A DNA stretch of 55,171 bases from an uncultured Bacilli bacterium (GTDB taxonomy: Bacteria > Bacillota_I > Bacilli_A > RF39 > UBA660): assembly GCA_934177995.1 (NCBI GenBank), contig CAKPPW010000007.1, forward strand, positions 1-55,171, written 5' to 3'. Shown here in pieces: positions 1 to 7,284 of this stretch. The translations under genes were made by a program, and so were the position numbers. Numbering within the stretch: the stretch's first letter is position 1; each line of letters starts with the position of its first letter. The notes under the pieces were generated by a model, which was given only the letters and a program-made list of their open reading frames with translations, was not told the DNA's origin and made no database searches.

Positions 1-1881
1 ATTTTGAAAAGAGGATCACTTACTGATACAGTTGATGGTGATCATATTATTATAGATGGAAGAATAGAAAGTAGTCCAATCTTAGTTAGGTTTAAAGCAG
101 GACTTAATAAAATGAACTTTAGATTAGTTACTTCATCAGGCGTAGTTGGTATATCTATATTTAATAGAGCCTTTCTAAAGAGCCATTTAGCAGTAGGTAC
201 TGGTGTTACAGTAATAGGTAAATTTGATAAAAGAAAGAATGTTATTACAGCATCCGATATAAAGTTAGAAACGTTATCTGCGAAGATTAAGATAGAACCA
301 GTTTATCATTTAACTAGTGGTCTTACTAATAAGAATATGTCTACTTATATAAATATGGCTTTACTAGGTAATTATAAAGAAATAACAGATTTTATCCCTT
401 TAGAGTATCAAGAAAAGTATAACTTTGTTAATAAAAGAACCGCTTTAAATATAGTACATAATCCACCTTCTCTTGAAAAGTTAGAGGAAGCGAAGAATAG
501 ACTTAAGTATGAAGAGTTATTTTCTTTTATGTTTAAGATTAACTATTTAAAAATGGAAAATAAGAATAAAAATTCTGGTATAAAAAAAGAAATAGATACT
601 AAGAAAGTAGAAGATTTTATTAAAACACTTCCTTTTGAACTTACAACTGATCAGGAAAAAGCAGTTTCTGATATTGTAAAGGACCTAACTAGTGAGGGGA
701 AAATGAATAGGTTATTACAAGGTGATGTTGGTAGTGGTAAGACAATTGTTTCTTTTCTTGCTATCTATGCTAACTATCTAGCAGGCTATCAGAGTGCTTT
801 AATGGCACCTACTGAAATACTTGCTACCCAGCATTATAATAATATGAAAGAAATCTTTAAAGATACTGATATAAATATTGCCTTATTAACAGGATCAACT
901 AGTAAGAGGGATAAAGATAAGATTTTAACAAGCCTTGCTAATAATGATATAGATGTTATTATTGGAACTCATTCTTTAATTCAAGAAGAGGTAGAGTATA
1001 ACAATCTAGGATTAGTTATTACTGATGAACAACATAGATTTGGAGTTAATCAACGAGCTAATTTAGAAAATAAAGGTAAGAAACCAGATACCTTATATAT
1101 GAGTGCTACTCCCATACCAAGAACTTATGCTTTAACAATCTTTGGTGATATGGATGTATCTACTATTAAGACAAGACCAAAGGGTAGAAAAAAGATTCAT
1201 ACAGTGCTAAAGAATGAGGCTGAGATGAAAGATGTTTTAGCTATGATGTATGAAGAATTGAAACAAGATCATCAGATATATGTAATAGCACCTTTGATAG
1301 AAGAAAGTGAAAATAGTGATTTAACTAATGTTAATGAACTTAAAGATAAATTAACAGTCGCTTTTGGTAGTAAATATAAGATAGGACTAGTTCATGGTAA
1401 GATGGCTACAGCAGCTAAAGATAAAGTTATGAATGACTTTCTTCTTAATAAGTGTCAAATACTAATTAGTACAACTGTTATTGAAGTAGGAGTAGATGTT
1501 CCTAATGCTACTATGATGGTTATTTTTGATGCTAATAGATTTGGACTTTCAACTCTTCATCAGTTAAGAGGAAGAGTAGGAAGAAATGATTTACAGTCAC
1601 ATTGTGTTTTAATAAGTAATCAGGATACGGAAAGACTTCGTATTATGGAAAAGACTACTGATGGGTTTGAAATAAGTGAAGAAGACTTTAAACTAAGGGG
1701 TCATGGTGATTTATTTGGTACTAAACAAAGTGGTGATATGTCTTTTAAAATAGCTAATATAAAGAATGATTATTCTATCCTTTTAAGAGCAAGAGAAGAT
1801 TCTTATCAGTATTTATTAAAAAAGACAGAAGAAGAAAAACAATTAAAGAAAAAGATTATTGAATCAATTATACATAGTTAA
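1..1881 (+). CDS. recG: ATP-dependent DNA helicase RecG (5' end outside window)
   Basis: RecG remodels stalled replication forks and Holliday junctions using ATP. The reading frame is open from base 1; about 625 residues are visible against a usual 670-690, so the N-terminus lies upstream. Counting from the TTG at base 4, an OB-like wedge region comes first. The helicase core follows: Walker A GDVGSGKT (about 240-247), DEQH box inside TDEQHRFGV (about 340), motif III MSATPIPRT, and motif VI LRGRVGRN near the end of the second RecA-like domain. The C-terminal segment HGDLFGTKQSG is typical of RecG. No terminator follows directly; the next promoter lies 33 bp after the stop. This is chromosomal core DNA bordering the integrated elements. 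Confidence 0.96.
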   Translation: MLKRGSLTDTVDGDHIIIDGRIESSPILVRFKAGLNKMNFRLVTSSGVVGISIFNRAFLKSHLAVGTGVTVIGKFDKRKNVITASDIKLETLSAKIKIEPVYHLTSGLTNKNMSTYINMALLGNYKEITDFIPLEYQEKYNFVNKRTALNIVHNPPSLEKLEEAKNRLKYEELFSFMFKINYLKMENKNKNSGIKKEIDTKKVEDFIKTLPFELTTDQEKAVSDIVKDLTSEGKMNRLLQGDVGSGKTIVSFLAIYANYLAGYQSALMAPTEILATQHYNNMKEIFKDTDINIALLTGSTSKRDKDKILTSLANNDIDVIIGTHSLIQEEVEYNNLGLVITDEQHRFGVNQRANLENKGKKPDTLYMSATPIPRTYALTIFGDMDVSTIKTRPKGRKKIHTVLKNEAEMKDVLAMMYEELKQDHQIYVIAPLIEESENSDLTNVNELKDKLTVAFGSKYKIGLVHGKMATAAKDKVMNDFLLNKCQILISTTVIEVGVDVPNATMMVIFDANRFGLSTLHQLRGRVGRNDLQSHCVLISNQDTERLRIMEKTTDGFEISEEDFKLRGHGDLFGTKQSGDMSFKIANIKNDYSILLRAREDSYQYLLKKTEEEKQLKKKIIESIIHS

Positions 1882-1913
1882 GTGTAAAGAAGTGGAAAGT
1901 TTCGGAAATAAAA

Positions 1914-1942
1914 TTGACATCTTAGCATTTTTTAGTTATTAT
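1914..1942 (+). promoter_or_regulatory. Strong sigma-A promoter for the small RNA
   Basis: Consensus -35 TTGACA, exactly 17 bp spacer, -10 TATTAT. The predicted start is at about 1948-1950, right at the base of the first hairpin of the small RNA. No ribosome binding site or credible ORF follows before the terminator, so a noncoding product is the simplest reading. Confidence 0.85.
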
Positions 1943-1948
1943 TAAGTT

Positions 1949-2064
1949 ACATGATAGGTAGCTTTTACTATTTATCATGAAGTATAATCTACTGTTTTTT
2001 GTGTAGATATACTTACCGAAACCCCCTGAAGAGAGTAACAAATTCAATGTTACTCTCATTTTTA
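1949..2064 (+). ncRNA. Putative small RNA with C-rich linker; integration target
   Basis: The sequence shows a consensus promoter, then hairpin 1 (CATGATAGGTAG pairing with CTATTTATCATG, 12 bp with two GU pairs), hairpin 2 (AAGTAT..TCTAC pairing with GTAGA..ATACTT, 2003-2014), an unpaired linker ACCGAAACCCCCTGAA, and a perfect 10-bp terminator stem (GAGAGTAACA / TGTTACTCTC) followed by ATTTTTATT. C-rich single-stranded linkers are known in small RNAs of Bacillota that pair with Shine-Dalgarno sequences; that role here is inference. The 3' third, from the CCCCCTGAAG core onward, is contributed by integrated element 1. The presumed native 3' end now lies at 30504-30540. I do not recognise an RNA family. 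Confidence 0.72.
2022..2031 (+). repeat. attL core of element 1 (CCCCCTGAAG)
   Basis: This is the first of three identical 10-bp cores (others at 15705 and 30504). Each is immediately followed by a different GAG-initiated terminator hairpin. Left of it is chromosomal small-RNA sequence; right of it is element 1. Identity with the right-hand chromosomal copy extends to CCCCCTGAAGAGAG. Confidence 0.75.
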
Positions 2065-2117
2065 TTAGTATTTATAAAGGTTTCCGAGATTTTAATTTGA
2101 AAATATATCTAAAATAA

Positions 2118-2139
2118 ACGGCAAAAAAACGGCATTTTT
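2118..2139 (+). repeat. Arm-type repeat of element 1, left copy
   Basis: CGGCAAAAAAACGGCATTT lies 87 bp inside attL and recurs with one internal change at 15583-15604, inside the other end of the element. A third, inverted partial copy (ATGTCGTTTTT) follows at about 2148. Matched repeats inside both ends of a tyrosine-integrase element are the expected pattern for integrase N-terminal-domain binding sites. Confidence 0.6.
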
Positions 2140-2355
2140 GAAATTCTATGTCGTTTTTATTATTTTGATTTACATATTTTAAAGCAATTTTATACTTCTT
2201 TTAATTTTGAGAAAGGTTTTAATTAAACTAATAAAAGTTATAGTCTTATGACTTTTCGTTTAACTACAGACTCCAAATTAAAGCAAATTATAGTTTATTC
2301 ATAATATAGAAAAATGAAACTAATTTATATATTTATTATGAGAGGAGTTAAAAAT

Positions 2356-2802
2356 ATGACTGAAAAGGATGTTAAAGATTTAAACATAGGAATAAGTATA
2401 GAAGAACTACAAGAATTTTATGACTATGTTGCTGGTAAAGCAAATAAACCATCATTTGTAGATAAGTTTATGACTGATTTAAATGGAAGACTAAAAGAAA
2501 TGGTAATAATTGTTACTGAATTACAATTAGCACAAGTACCTGCATTAATCGAATATAATAATAATATAAAGGAAATAATATTTAGTAAGAGTAATTTAGA
2601 AACTAATGACCTTGCAGAATTAGTTACATCAATGTGTAATATTAACAAAGATATTCGTTCAATTATAGAAACATCTACTAAAGCAATTCAAACTATAAAT
2701 AGTTTTGAACCTTTAAATAGTGAATATAGAAACTTATTAAATGGTATATTGTTGTTACCAGAAGATAAATTAAGAGAGTTACAAGAAAAGCTAAAAGATT
2801 AG
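2356..2802 (+). CDS. Hypothetical element-1 protein, 148 aa
   Basis: I do not recognise this protein. It is acidic and mostly helical in appearance, with no cysteine pairs, signal peptide or membrane segment. The ATG at 2356 is chosen because GAGGAG stands 7-12 bases before it; an upstream in-frame ATG at 2314 has no ribosome binding site. It is the first gene inside attL of element 1, reading away from the att site. Residues about 30-120 alternate charged and aliphatic positions consistent with a helical bundle. It could be a small regulator or immunity-type protein, but nothing in the sequence proves that. Confidence 0.6.
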   Translation: MTEKDVKDLNIGISIEELQEFYDYVAGKANKPSFVDKFMTDLNGRLKEMVIIVTELQLAQVPALIEYNNNIKEIIFSKSNLETNDLAELVTSMCNINKDIRSIIETSTKAIQTINSFEPLNSEYRNLLNGILLLPEDKLRELQEKLKD

Positions 2803-2853
2803 TAACTTTATTTAGGAGATATGTTAAATCTATAAAAAATAAGATATAATAAG

Positions 2854-2872
2854 CCACCATAATGAAAGGTGG
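2854..2872 (+). promoter_or_regulatory. Hairpin that pairs the ribosome binding site of the next gene
   Basis: CCACC and GGTGG form a perfect 5-bp stem, extended by AA/TT across a mismatch, with GGTGG being part of the Shine-Dalgarno AAAGGTGG for the ATG at 2880. TTTTATT follows the stem, so it could equally act as a short terminator for the gene upstream. A TATAAT at 2845-2850 would start transcription inside the stem, giving a message without the pairing arm, so read-through and local transcripts would differ in translatability. Confidence 0.4.
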
Positions 2873-2879
2873 TTTTATT

Positions 2880-3200
2880 ATGGGTAGTATTAGAGAATTA
2901 ACTATAACTGACCTAAATAGAATATTTAAGAAATTTCCGTTATATTCACAAGAAGATAAAAAGGACCATAGAGTAATATTAGAATTTTATATTCCAAACC
3001 AAAATATATACTGGTTAATAACTGAAGGCAGTATTGAATATGGTGACTTTATAATGTTTGGCTATTGCAAAATTACTGATGGCGAGTTAGGCTATGTTAG
3101 TTTTAAGGAACTGGTTAGTACAAACTTTGATATTAGATATAAAATACATAAACGAATAATTAAACTAAGTAAATTGAAACAGAAGTATACTTTATTTTAA
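2880..3200 (+). CDS. Hypothetical element-1 protein, 106 aa
   Basis: Not recognised. It is a small soluble protein with regularly spaced aromatic residues (FPLYS, FYIPNQNIYWLI, YGDFIMFGYCKI), suggesting a compact alpha/beta fold, and a lysine-rich C-terminus (HKRIIKLSKLKQK). The ATG at 2880 is preferred because AAAGGTGG lies 8 bases upstream; an ATG at 2862 would be nearly leaderless from the TATAAT at 2845. The gene is convergent with the Rep-like gene on the minus strand. The function is unknown. Confidence 0.55.
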   Translation: MGSIRELTITDLNRIFKKFPLYSQEDKKDHRVILEFYIPNQNIYWLITEGSIEYGDFIMFGYCKITDGELGYVSFKELVSTNFDIRYKIHKRIIKLSKLKQKYTLF

Positions 3201-3282
3201 TTCTGGGAAACTTTTACTAATTCTTAATAATTTATATTAGATTTGATTTTTCGTTTAATAGAGATATTCCAAAATAAATGTG

Positions 3283-3303
3283 GGAATGCTTTTATAGCAT
3301 TCC
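3283..3303 (-). terminator. Terminator of the Rep-like gene
   Basis: GGAATGC and GCATTCC form a perfect 7-bp stem with a 7-base loop. On the minus strand it is followed by CACATTTATTTT. The 5' arm contains the last codons of the minus-strand gene, so the stop codon lies in the loop. It may also stop plus-strand transcription. Confidence 0.7.
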
Positions 3304-4053
3304 TACTTCTTTTAACCATTCTTCTATCTTTTCATCTTTACCTAAGTTATTCAAACAAGATGTTTTAAAATATGATAGTAAGTTATTTATAGGTTGTTTG
3401 TTTTCATCTAAATAATTATTATGCTTGATTTTAGTTACAACATAAGCAGTTACTTTCATTATCTCATCATAAGTATATTTCTTTTCTGCAAGTAAATTAC
3501 TTAAGAAGTTGTCGTAGCCAAATAAGTTTATATCATTTAACTTAATGAAGTTCCAATCAATTAAATATTCAGTTAGAAAGCATAAATTGAGTTTGTTTTT
3601 ATCTATATTTATCTTAATATTATTAGTATTTATATTATCTATGCAGTTTTCCACCAATGGTGAATTATTTAGTGGTGGAGAGTTAGAATTGTCAATGTTT
3701 GTAATGCTTTGATTAGCACTGTCCACTATATAATTTTTATATAGTGGGTTTAATGAGTTGTTTTCAAAGAATATATAATCAAAGTAAAAGTGTCCTTTTT
3801 CATCTTGTAATTTAGTAGTTTCTAAATAGCCATTATCTCTTAAATTATCTAACATCATCTTAATACTTCGATAATTTGCTTTTTCATTAGTAATACTAAT
3901 AAGACTTTTCATTGTTATTTTAAAAGTTGGTGGTAGTGATAGTATAATAGTAAGTAAACCTATACTATCTACTCTAAGATTTTTATTTTTCAAATAACCA
4001 TTATTAACTATCGTATAGTTTTTATCTTTTACTACTCTGAATATATTAGCCAT
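3292..4053 (-). CDS. DnaD/Rep-like winged-helix replication protein
   Basis: Likely a replication-initiation or plasmid-type regulatory protein. The N-terminus (FRVVKDKNYTIVNNGYLKNK, then LRVDSIGLLTIILSLPPTFK) matches the winged helix-turn-helix module common in replication proteins of Bacillota plasmids and integrative elements. The motif of a conserved K/N-rich strand, a helix ending in LSLP and then a recognition helix (residues about 55-95) is visible. A low-complexity Asn/Asp/Ile linker (about 115-155) leads to a C-terminal helical region resembling DnaD/RepA-type tails (YTYDEIMKVTAYVVTKIKHNNY, with FKTSCLNNL). It is the only minus-strand gene in the left part of element 1 and has its own terminator. 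The family is assigned from pattern, so the exact role is uncertain. Confidence 0.6.
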   Translation of the reverse strand: MANIFRVVKDKNYTIVNNGYLKNKNLRVDSIGLLTIILSLPPTFKITMKSLISITNEKANYRSIKMMLDNLRDNGYLETTKLQDEKGHFYFDYIFFENNSLNPLYKNYIVDSANQSITNIDNSNSPPLNNSPLVENCIDNINTNNIKINIDKNKLNLCFLTEYLIDWNFIKLNDINLFGYDNFLSNLLAEKKYTYDEIMKVTAYVVTKIKHNNYLDENKQPINNLLSYFKTSCLNNLGKDEKIEEWLKEVGML

Positions 4054-4117
4054 ACTATCAACCTTACCTTAAAATACAAATGCATATTATATCTTGTTTT
4101 TAAGTAAAATGTAACCT

Positions 4118-4146
4118 TTGTGATAAAATTTTAATTAAGTTATGTT
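4118..4146 (+). promoter_or_regulatory. Candidate promoter for the 4.2-5.5 kb gene cluster
   Basis: TTGTGA, 17 bp, TATGTT. It stands divergently to the Rep-like gene and upstream of three closely spaced plus-strand genes. The match is moderate. Confidence 0.4.
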
Positions 4147-4199
4147 CGATTTTTAAAACTTATGGTACTATATTTATCCAAACTAGGAGGTGTAGGAAA

Positions 4200-4352
4200 A
4201 TGAAAGATGAAAAGATATCTAAACAATTACTTTCTATAAATGACTTATTAAGAGAAATTGAAATATCTAATGTTAATAGTCTTAAACTGGTATTAGAAAA
4301 GACTAATTGTATTAGAGAGATGATAGATGAATTAATAGATAAAAAGATTTGA
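4200..4352 (+). CDS. Small helical protein, 50 aa
   Basis: This short gene was found by eye. The ATG is preceded by AGGAGGTGTAGGAAA, a near-perfect ribosome binding site with good spacing. The product is one amphipathic, coiled-coil-like helix (KISKQLLSINDLLREIEISN...LVLEKTNCIREMIDELIDKK) with one cysteine. It is followed after 16 bases by the next gene, which has its own GAAAGGA site, so the two are probably co-transcribed. Small helical proteins of this kind are often regulators or antitoxin-like, but no family was recognised. Confidence 0.55.
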   Translation: MKDEKISKQLLSINDLLREIEISNVNSLKLVLEKTNCIREMIDELIDKKI

Positions 4353-4368
4353 AGAAAGGAAGATACAA

Positions 4369-5058
4369 ATGTTAGATTTAATTAACTTTGAGTTTAGATA
4401 TGATTTTAAGAATAGACTCTTACTTTGTTTGATAAATAATTATTACTCAAAACACTATGAGAATAATAAGAATTGTAAGATACTATTTATATCACAAGAT
4501 AAATCTAAACTTATGCAAAACTATTCTACTATTTATGAATTGATTAAAAATTTTACTGTTAATGATATATATACATTAAAGAAGTTCTATCAAGGAAAGT
4601 TTAGAGAAAAGAAAAATATCTTTACTAATTTAAAAGAAAAAGAAGTGAATTATAAAACTCTACTTGAAGGTATTAAAAATGAATATAAAGAAAATAAAAG
4701 TATTTACTTTAATAGATTTGCTGATAGTACAGGTGTTAAAGATAGTATAAATGTAATATTCTCTACTAATTTTTCAATGAGTAGTATTAAGAATAAATAC
4801 CTTATAAAAGATATATTTATATTAGATAATTTATCTAAATATAGACTTCAAAATAACTATGACAATAATTTCATTGGTGGAATAAAACAATGTATAGTAT
4901 CATATAAGAATGTTCAGAGCATTGGTAATACTATTTTCAATAAGAATAGAAAGATAATTTTAAACTTATATGTTAATGATGATATGGAAGTAATTGATTA
5001 TATAGAAAGTGAATTGATTAATTCTTTTAGAGATGAGGTTGAAGATGAAGATGATTAA
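4369..5058 (+). CDS. Hypothetical element-1 protein, 229 aa
   Basis: Not recognised. The layout of strands such as CKILFISQDKSKLM, INVIFSTNFSMSS, IFILDNLSKYR and KQCIVSYKNVQSIG resembles a RecA/AAA-type alpha/beta core, but there is no Walker A motif. If it is related to such ATPases it has lost nucleotide binding. The C-terminus is strongly acidic (EVEDEDD). It overlaps the next gene by up to 26 bases, indicating translational coupling. The neighbouring small P-loop protein at 7285 has a comparable sheet pattern. Function unknown. Confidence 0.6.
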   Translation: MLDLINFEFRYDFKNRLLLCLINNYYSKHYENNKNCKILFISQDKSKLMQNYSTIYELIKNFTVNDIYTLKKFYQGKFREKKNIFTNLKEKEVNYKTLLEGIKNEYKENKSIYFNRFADSTGVKDSINVIFSTNFSMSSIKNKYLIKDIFILDNLSKYRLQNNYDNNFIGGIKQCIVSYKNVQSIGNTIFNKNRKIILNLYVNDDMEVIDYIESELINSFRDEVEDEDD

Positions 5059-5476
5059 TCCTAGTAACAAGTTAATGGAAAATTTATTAAATGATGATGA
5101 ATATAAACAATATATTAATACCTATAAAGAAGAAAGTTATGTGAACGAAGATATGTTAGACTCTTTACTAAAAAAACATTTAGATTTGTATTATATATTC
5201 TTAAAGATTAATATACTACTTTATAGATATGATACTAAATCATTAAATAAAGAATTAAAAGACTATAAACATTATAGAGGTAATACTCTATATGTTGATG
5301 ATATTGATATCGTTATGAACTACTACTTTAATAACTATCCTAGATGTAAGAAAGAATTAAGTAAGATTATTACTTATAAGTTAAGACCAATGAGTGAACG
5401 AAAGATATTAAAACAAATCATTGATAGACAACCTAGTGAAGAATTTAAACCTTTTCCATTTAAAGATGAGAGTTAA
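5033..5476 (+). CDS. Hypothetical element-1 protein, up to 147 aa
   Basis: Not recognised. It is a soluble, charged protein with many Tyr and Lys residues. The start is uncertain: ATGs at 5033, 5045 and 5051 are all in frame and all lie inside the end of the previous gene, so it is probably translated by coupling after ribosomes finish upstream. The C-terminal part (YDTKSLNKELKDYKHYRG..., then MSERKILKQIIDRQPSEEF) resembles a helical DNA-binding or sigma-like tail, but this is only an impression. It ends the cluster that begins at 4200. Confidence 0.55.
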   Translation: MRLKMKMINPSNKLMENLLNDDEYKQYINTYKEESYVNEDMLDSLLKKHLDLYYIFLKINILLYRYDTKSLNKELKDYKHYRGNTLYVDDIDIVMNYYFNNYPRCKKELSKIITYKLRPMSERKILKQIIDRQPSEEFKPFPFKDES

Positions 5477-5594
5477 TTTGAGACACTTTGGAGATTAGTT
5501 TTATAAAAGTAATATATTTATACTAGTTTAATAACTTTGGTTAAATGTGGTTAAAATGGGACTATTTAGAGTTTACTATATACTAGATGGTTGT

Positions 5595-5647
5595 GTTTTA
5601 CATAGTTATTTGATTATTGATAATAATATAAAATGGTAATGTAAAAC
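5595..5647. promoter_or_regulatory. Operator region of the XRE regulator (inverted GTTTTACAT)
   Basis: GTTTTACAT at 5595-5603 and its exact reverse complement ATGTAAAAC at 5639-5647 flank a -10-like TATAAA (5627-5632) just before the TTG start of the XRE gene. The same ATGTAAAAC follows the -10 of the next gene's promoter at 6001. This is the pattern expected of an autoregulated XRE repressor. Confidence 0.55.
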
Positions 5648-5658
5648 GAGGTGATACT

Positions 5659-5937
5659 TTGAATCAACTATCTTCAAATGAAATATTAAGAAATAATGTT
5701 AAATATTATAGAATTATAAGAGGTTTCACACAAGAAAAAATGAGTGAGTTAATGGAAATTAACGAGAAACACTATTGTAATTTAGAAAATGGAAGATACA
5801 ACTTCACATTAGAAAATTTAGATTTAGTATCTACTATACTAAATAAAGAGCCTTGGGAATTGCTTAAAGAGAGACATACTGAAGATGAAGTTCCAAGCAG
5901 ATTAGACTTTTATAAGAACCAAAATAAAGATAAATAA
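5659..5937 (+). CDS. XRE/Cro-C1 family transcriptional regulator
   Basis: A 92-residue DNA-binding protein consisting essentially of one helix-turn-helix domain. Residues 9-65 give the five-helix XRE pattern: LRNNVKYYRIIRGFTQEKMSELMEIN (helices 1-2) and KHYCNLENGRYNFTLENLDLV (recognition helix and after). The start is TTG at 5659 because CGAGGTGA precedes it by 5 bases and no better codon exists. A terminator follows at 5944. Repeated ATGTAAAAC elements near its own promoter and that of the downstream membrane-protein gene suggest it represses both. It probably keeps some element-1 functions off in the integrated state (inference). Confidence 0.82.
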   Translation: MNQLSSNEILRNNVKYYRIIRGFTQEKMSELMEINEKHYCNLENGRYNFTLENLDLVSTILNKEPWELLKERHTEDEVPSRLDFYKNQNKDK

Positions 5938-5943
5938 CAATAT

Positions 5944-5969
5944 GAGAGTGAAATTAGCTCTCTTTTATT
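5944..5969 (+). terminator. Terminator after XRE gene
   Basis: GAGAG ... CTCTC stem with a short loop followed by TTTTATT. Confidence 0.55.
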
Positions 5970-6009
5970 GTGTAAATTTCAATATTCTGCTATAATGGTT
6001 ATGTAAAAC
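5968..6009 (+). promoter_or_regulatory. Promoter and operator of the 6035 gene
   Basis: TTGTGT, 17 bp, TATAAT, followed four bases later by ATGTAAAAC (6001-6009). It shares the arrangement of a -10 followed by a few bases and ATGTAAAAC with the XRE gene's own promoter, so both are probably one regulon. Confidence 0.62.
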
Positions 6010-6034
6010 ATAACTATGTTTTTGGAGGTGGAAT

Positions 6035-6667
6035 ATGAATAATGATAATGAAGATATTAAAAAACAACAAAACCAAAAATATTTAAAGAAAAATATTAAA
6101 CAGAACAAATCAAACAAAAGACAATATAGTCTCACAATTATAGCATTTATTATATTCTTTATTTTATTTTTAATTAGTGGAGAAGTTATATTTTTGATTT
6201 TAACTATTATTTCATTTTTAAGTATTATAAAGTCTTATGGACATTTAAGTGAATGGAAAAATATATCTGGTCCTAAATATAAAAGTATGGACCAAGGTTA
6301 TGAATTTGATATTATTACAAAACTACTTCCAAAATTTAAAGAATATGGCCTAAGTGTACCTTTAAGTCCGGTGAGAAAAGAACCAGGTATGTTACATTTT
6401 GTTATGTATGACAAAGACTACGACAGAATAAGTTTAGATTTTTACAATGTTCATGAAGATATTACAAACGAAAATAAATATAATAATCCACTTTTAGTAA
6501 AAGTGAGTTATTTAAAATGGTATAGTCCAAAAGAAGAAAAAGAAAAGCATGAGTTCTATAAGAAAGACTTATTTAATAAGGAAGTTGGAGAGATAGATTT
6601 ATCTACTAATGAAAATGTTGATAAAGCATTTAACTTAATAATTTCCGTATTAAATGAAGATGAATAG
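6035..6667 (+). CDS. Membrane-anchored hypothetical protein, 210 aa
   Basis: Not recognised. The N-terminus is basic and cytoplasmic-like (about 38 residues rich in Lys, Asn and Gln), followed by two adjacent hydrophobic helices (about 39-55 and 57-72) and a soluble C-terminal domain of about 135 residues (YKSMDQGYEFDIITKLLPKF ..., EVGEIDLSTN). Two-helix hairpin anchors with a soluble sensor or effector domain occur in exclusion and abortive-infection proteins, but no family signature was seen. A GGAGGTGG site precedes the ATG. Its promoter carries the putative XRE operator, so expression may be tied to the state of the element. Confidence 0.6.
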   Translation: MNNDNEDIKKQQNQKYLKKNIKQNKSNKRQYSLTIIAFIIFFILFLISGEVIFLILTIISFLSIIKSYGHLSEWKNISGPKYKSMDQGYEFDIITKLLPKFKEYGLSVPLSPVRKEPGMLHFVMYDKDYDRISLDFYNVHEDITNENKYNNPLLVKVSYLKWYSPKEEKEKHEFYKKDLFNKEVGEIDLSTNENVDKAFNLIISVLNEDE

Positions 6668-6688
6668 ATTTAAAGGAGGTGTAATATC

Positions 6689-6844
6689 GTGAACAGTTAT
6701 GAGATTAAGTATTATGTTGGTAATTCGTCAAGTACAACAACAATAGAGACAGTTACTGCTAATAGTGAATATAATGCTAAACAACTTATTATAAATAAGT
6801 ATCAAGGTCAAGAAGTTCATATTTTAAATGTGACAAAATTATAG
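6689..6844 (+). CDS. Small protein, 51 aa
   Basis: This short gene was found by eye. It starts with GTG, preceded by AAAGGAGGTG at ideal spacing. The product (SYEIKYYVGNSSSTTTIETV ... NSEYNAKQLIINKYQGQEVHIL) has the strand-strand-helix-strand rhythm of small phage- and element-encoded proteins. It follows the membrane-protein gene after 21 bases and ends directly in a terminator whose 5' arm begins in the stop codon, so it is the last gene of that transcript. Function unknown. Confidence 0.6.
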   Translation: MNSYEIKYYVGNSSSTTTIETVTANSEYNAKQLIINKYQGQEVHILNVTKL

Positions 6845-6875
6845 ACATATTATTAAAAGATATGTCCTTTTTCTT
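6844..6875 (+). terminator. Terminator after the 51-aa gene
   Basis: GACATAT and ATATGTC form a perfect 7-bp stem with a 9-base loop followed by CTTTTTCTTT. Confidence 0.75.
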
Positions 6876-6923
6876 TCAAGTATTATATAATACTAATCAA
6901 ACTTGATAATGGAGGAACTACTA

Positions 6924-7244
6924 ATGATAAGAAGAAGTAAAGATTTAAAGAGACTTACTGATGAGGAATTTGATAGTATTGTTGGTCCTTTTGATGATAA
7001 GATAACAAATTATATTACTAATGAGATAGTTAATGAGTTTGTTGCCTACTATATTTCTACTGCATTTGAAATGGATGCTATATGGGATGAAGATTTTAAG
7101 CTATCGTGTTATGCTGCTGTTGATACACTAGCACAATTAGATAGTGATAGTTATGATTTAGATAAGATTAAATCTATATTAGAAAATAAGTATAAGTTAA
7201 AAGTTATACAAGACAAACCTACTATTATTGAAGAAATAAAGTAA
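6924..7244 (+). CDS. Hypothetical acidic protein, 106 aa
   Basis: Not recognised. The ATG at 6924 follows GGAGGAACTACTA; an in-frame ATG at 6903 lacks a binding site. The protein is strongly acidic and helical (LKRLTDEEFDSIVGPFDDKI; NEIVNEFVAYYISTAFEM), with no membrane segment. It precedes the small P-loop protein by 40 bases and may share its transcript. Acidic small proteins in mobile elements can be anti-restriction or DNA-mimic proteins, but charge alone does not establish that. Confidence 0.6.
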   Translation: MIRRSKDLKRLTDEEFDSIVGPFDDKITNYITNEIVNEFVAYYISTAFEMDAIWDEDFKLSCYAAVDTLAQLDSDSYDLDKIKSILENKYKLKVIQDKPTIIEEIK

Positions 7245-7284
7245 TTATAGTGTATAATATATAACCAAGAAAGGAATTGATAGT

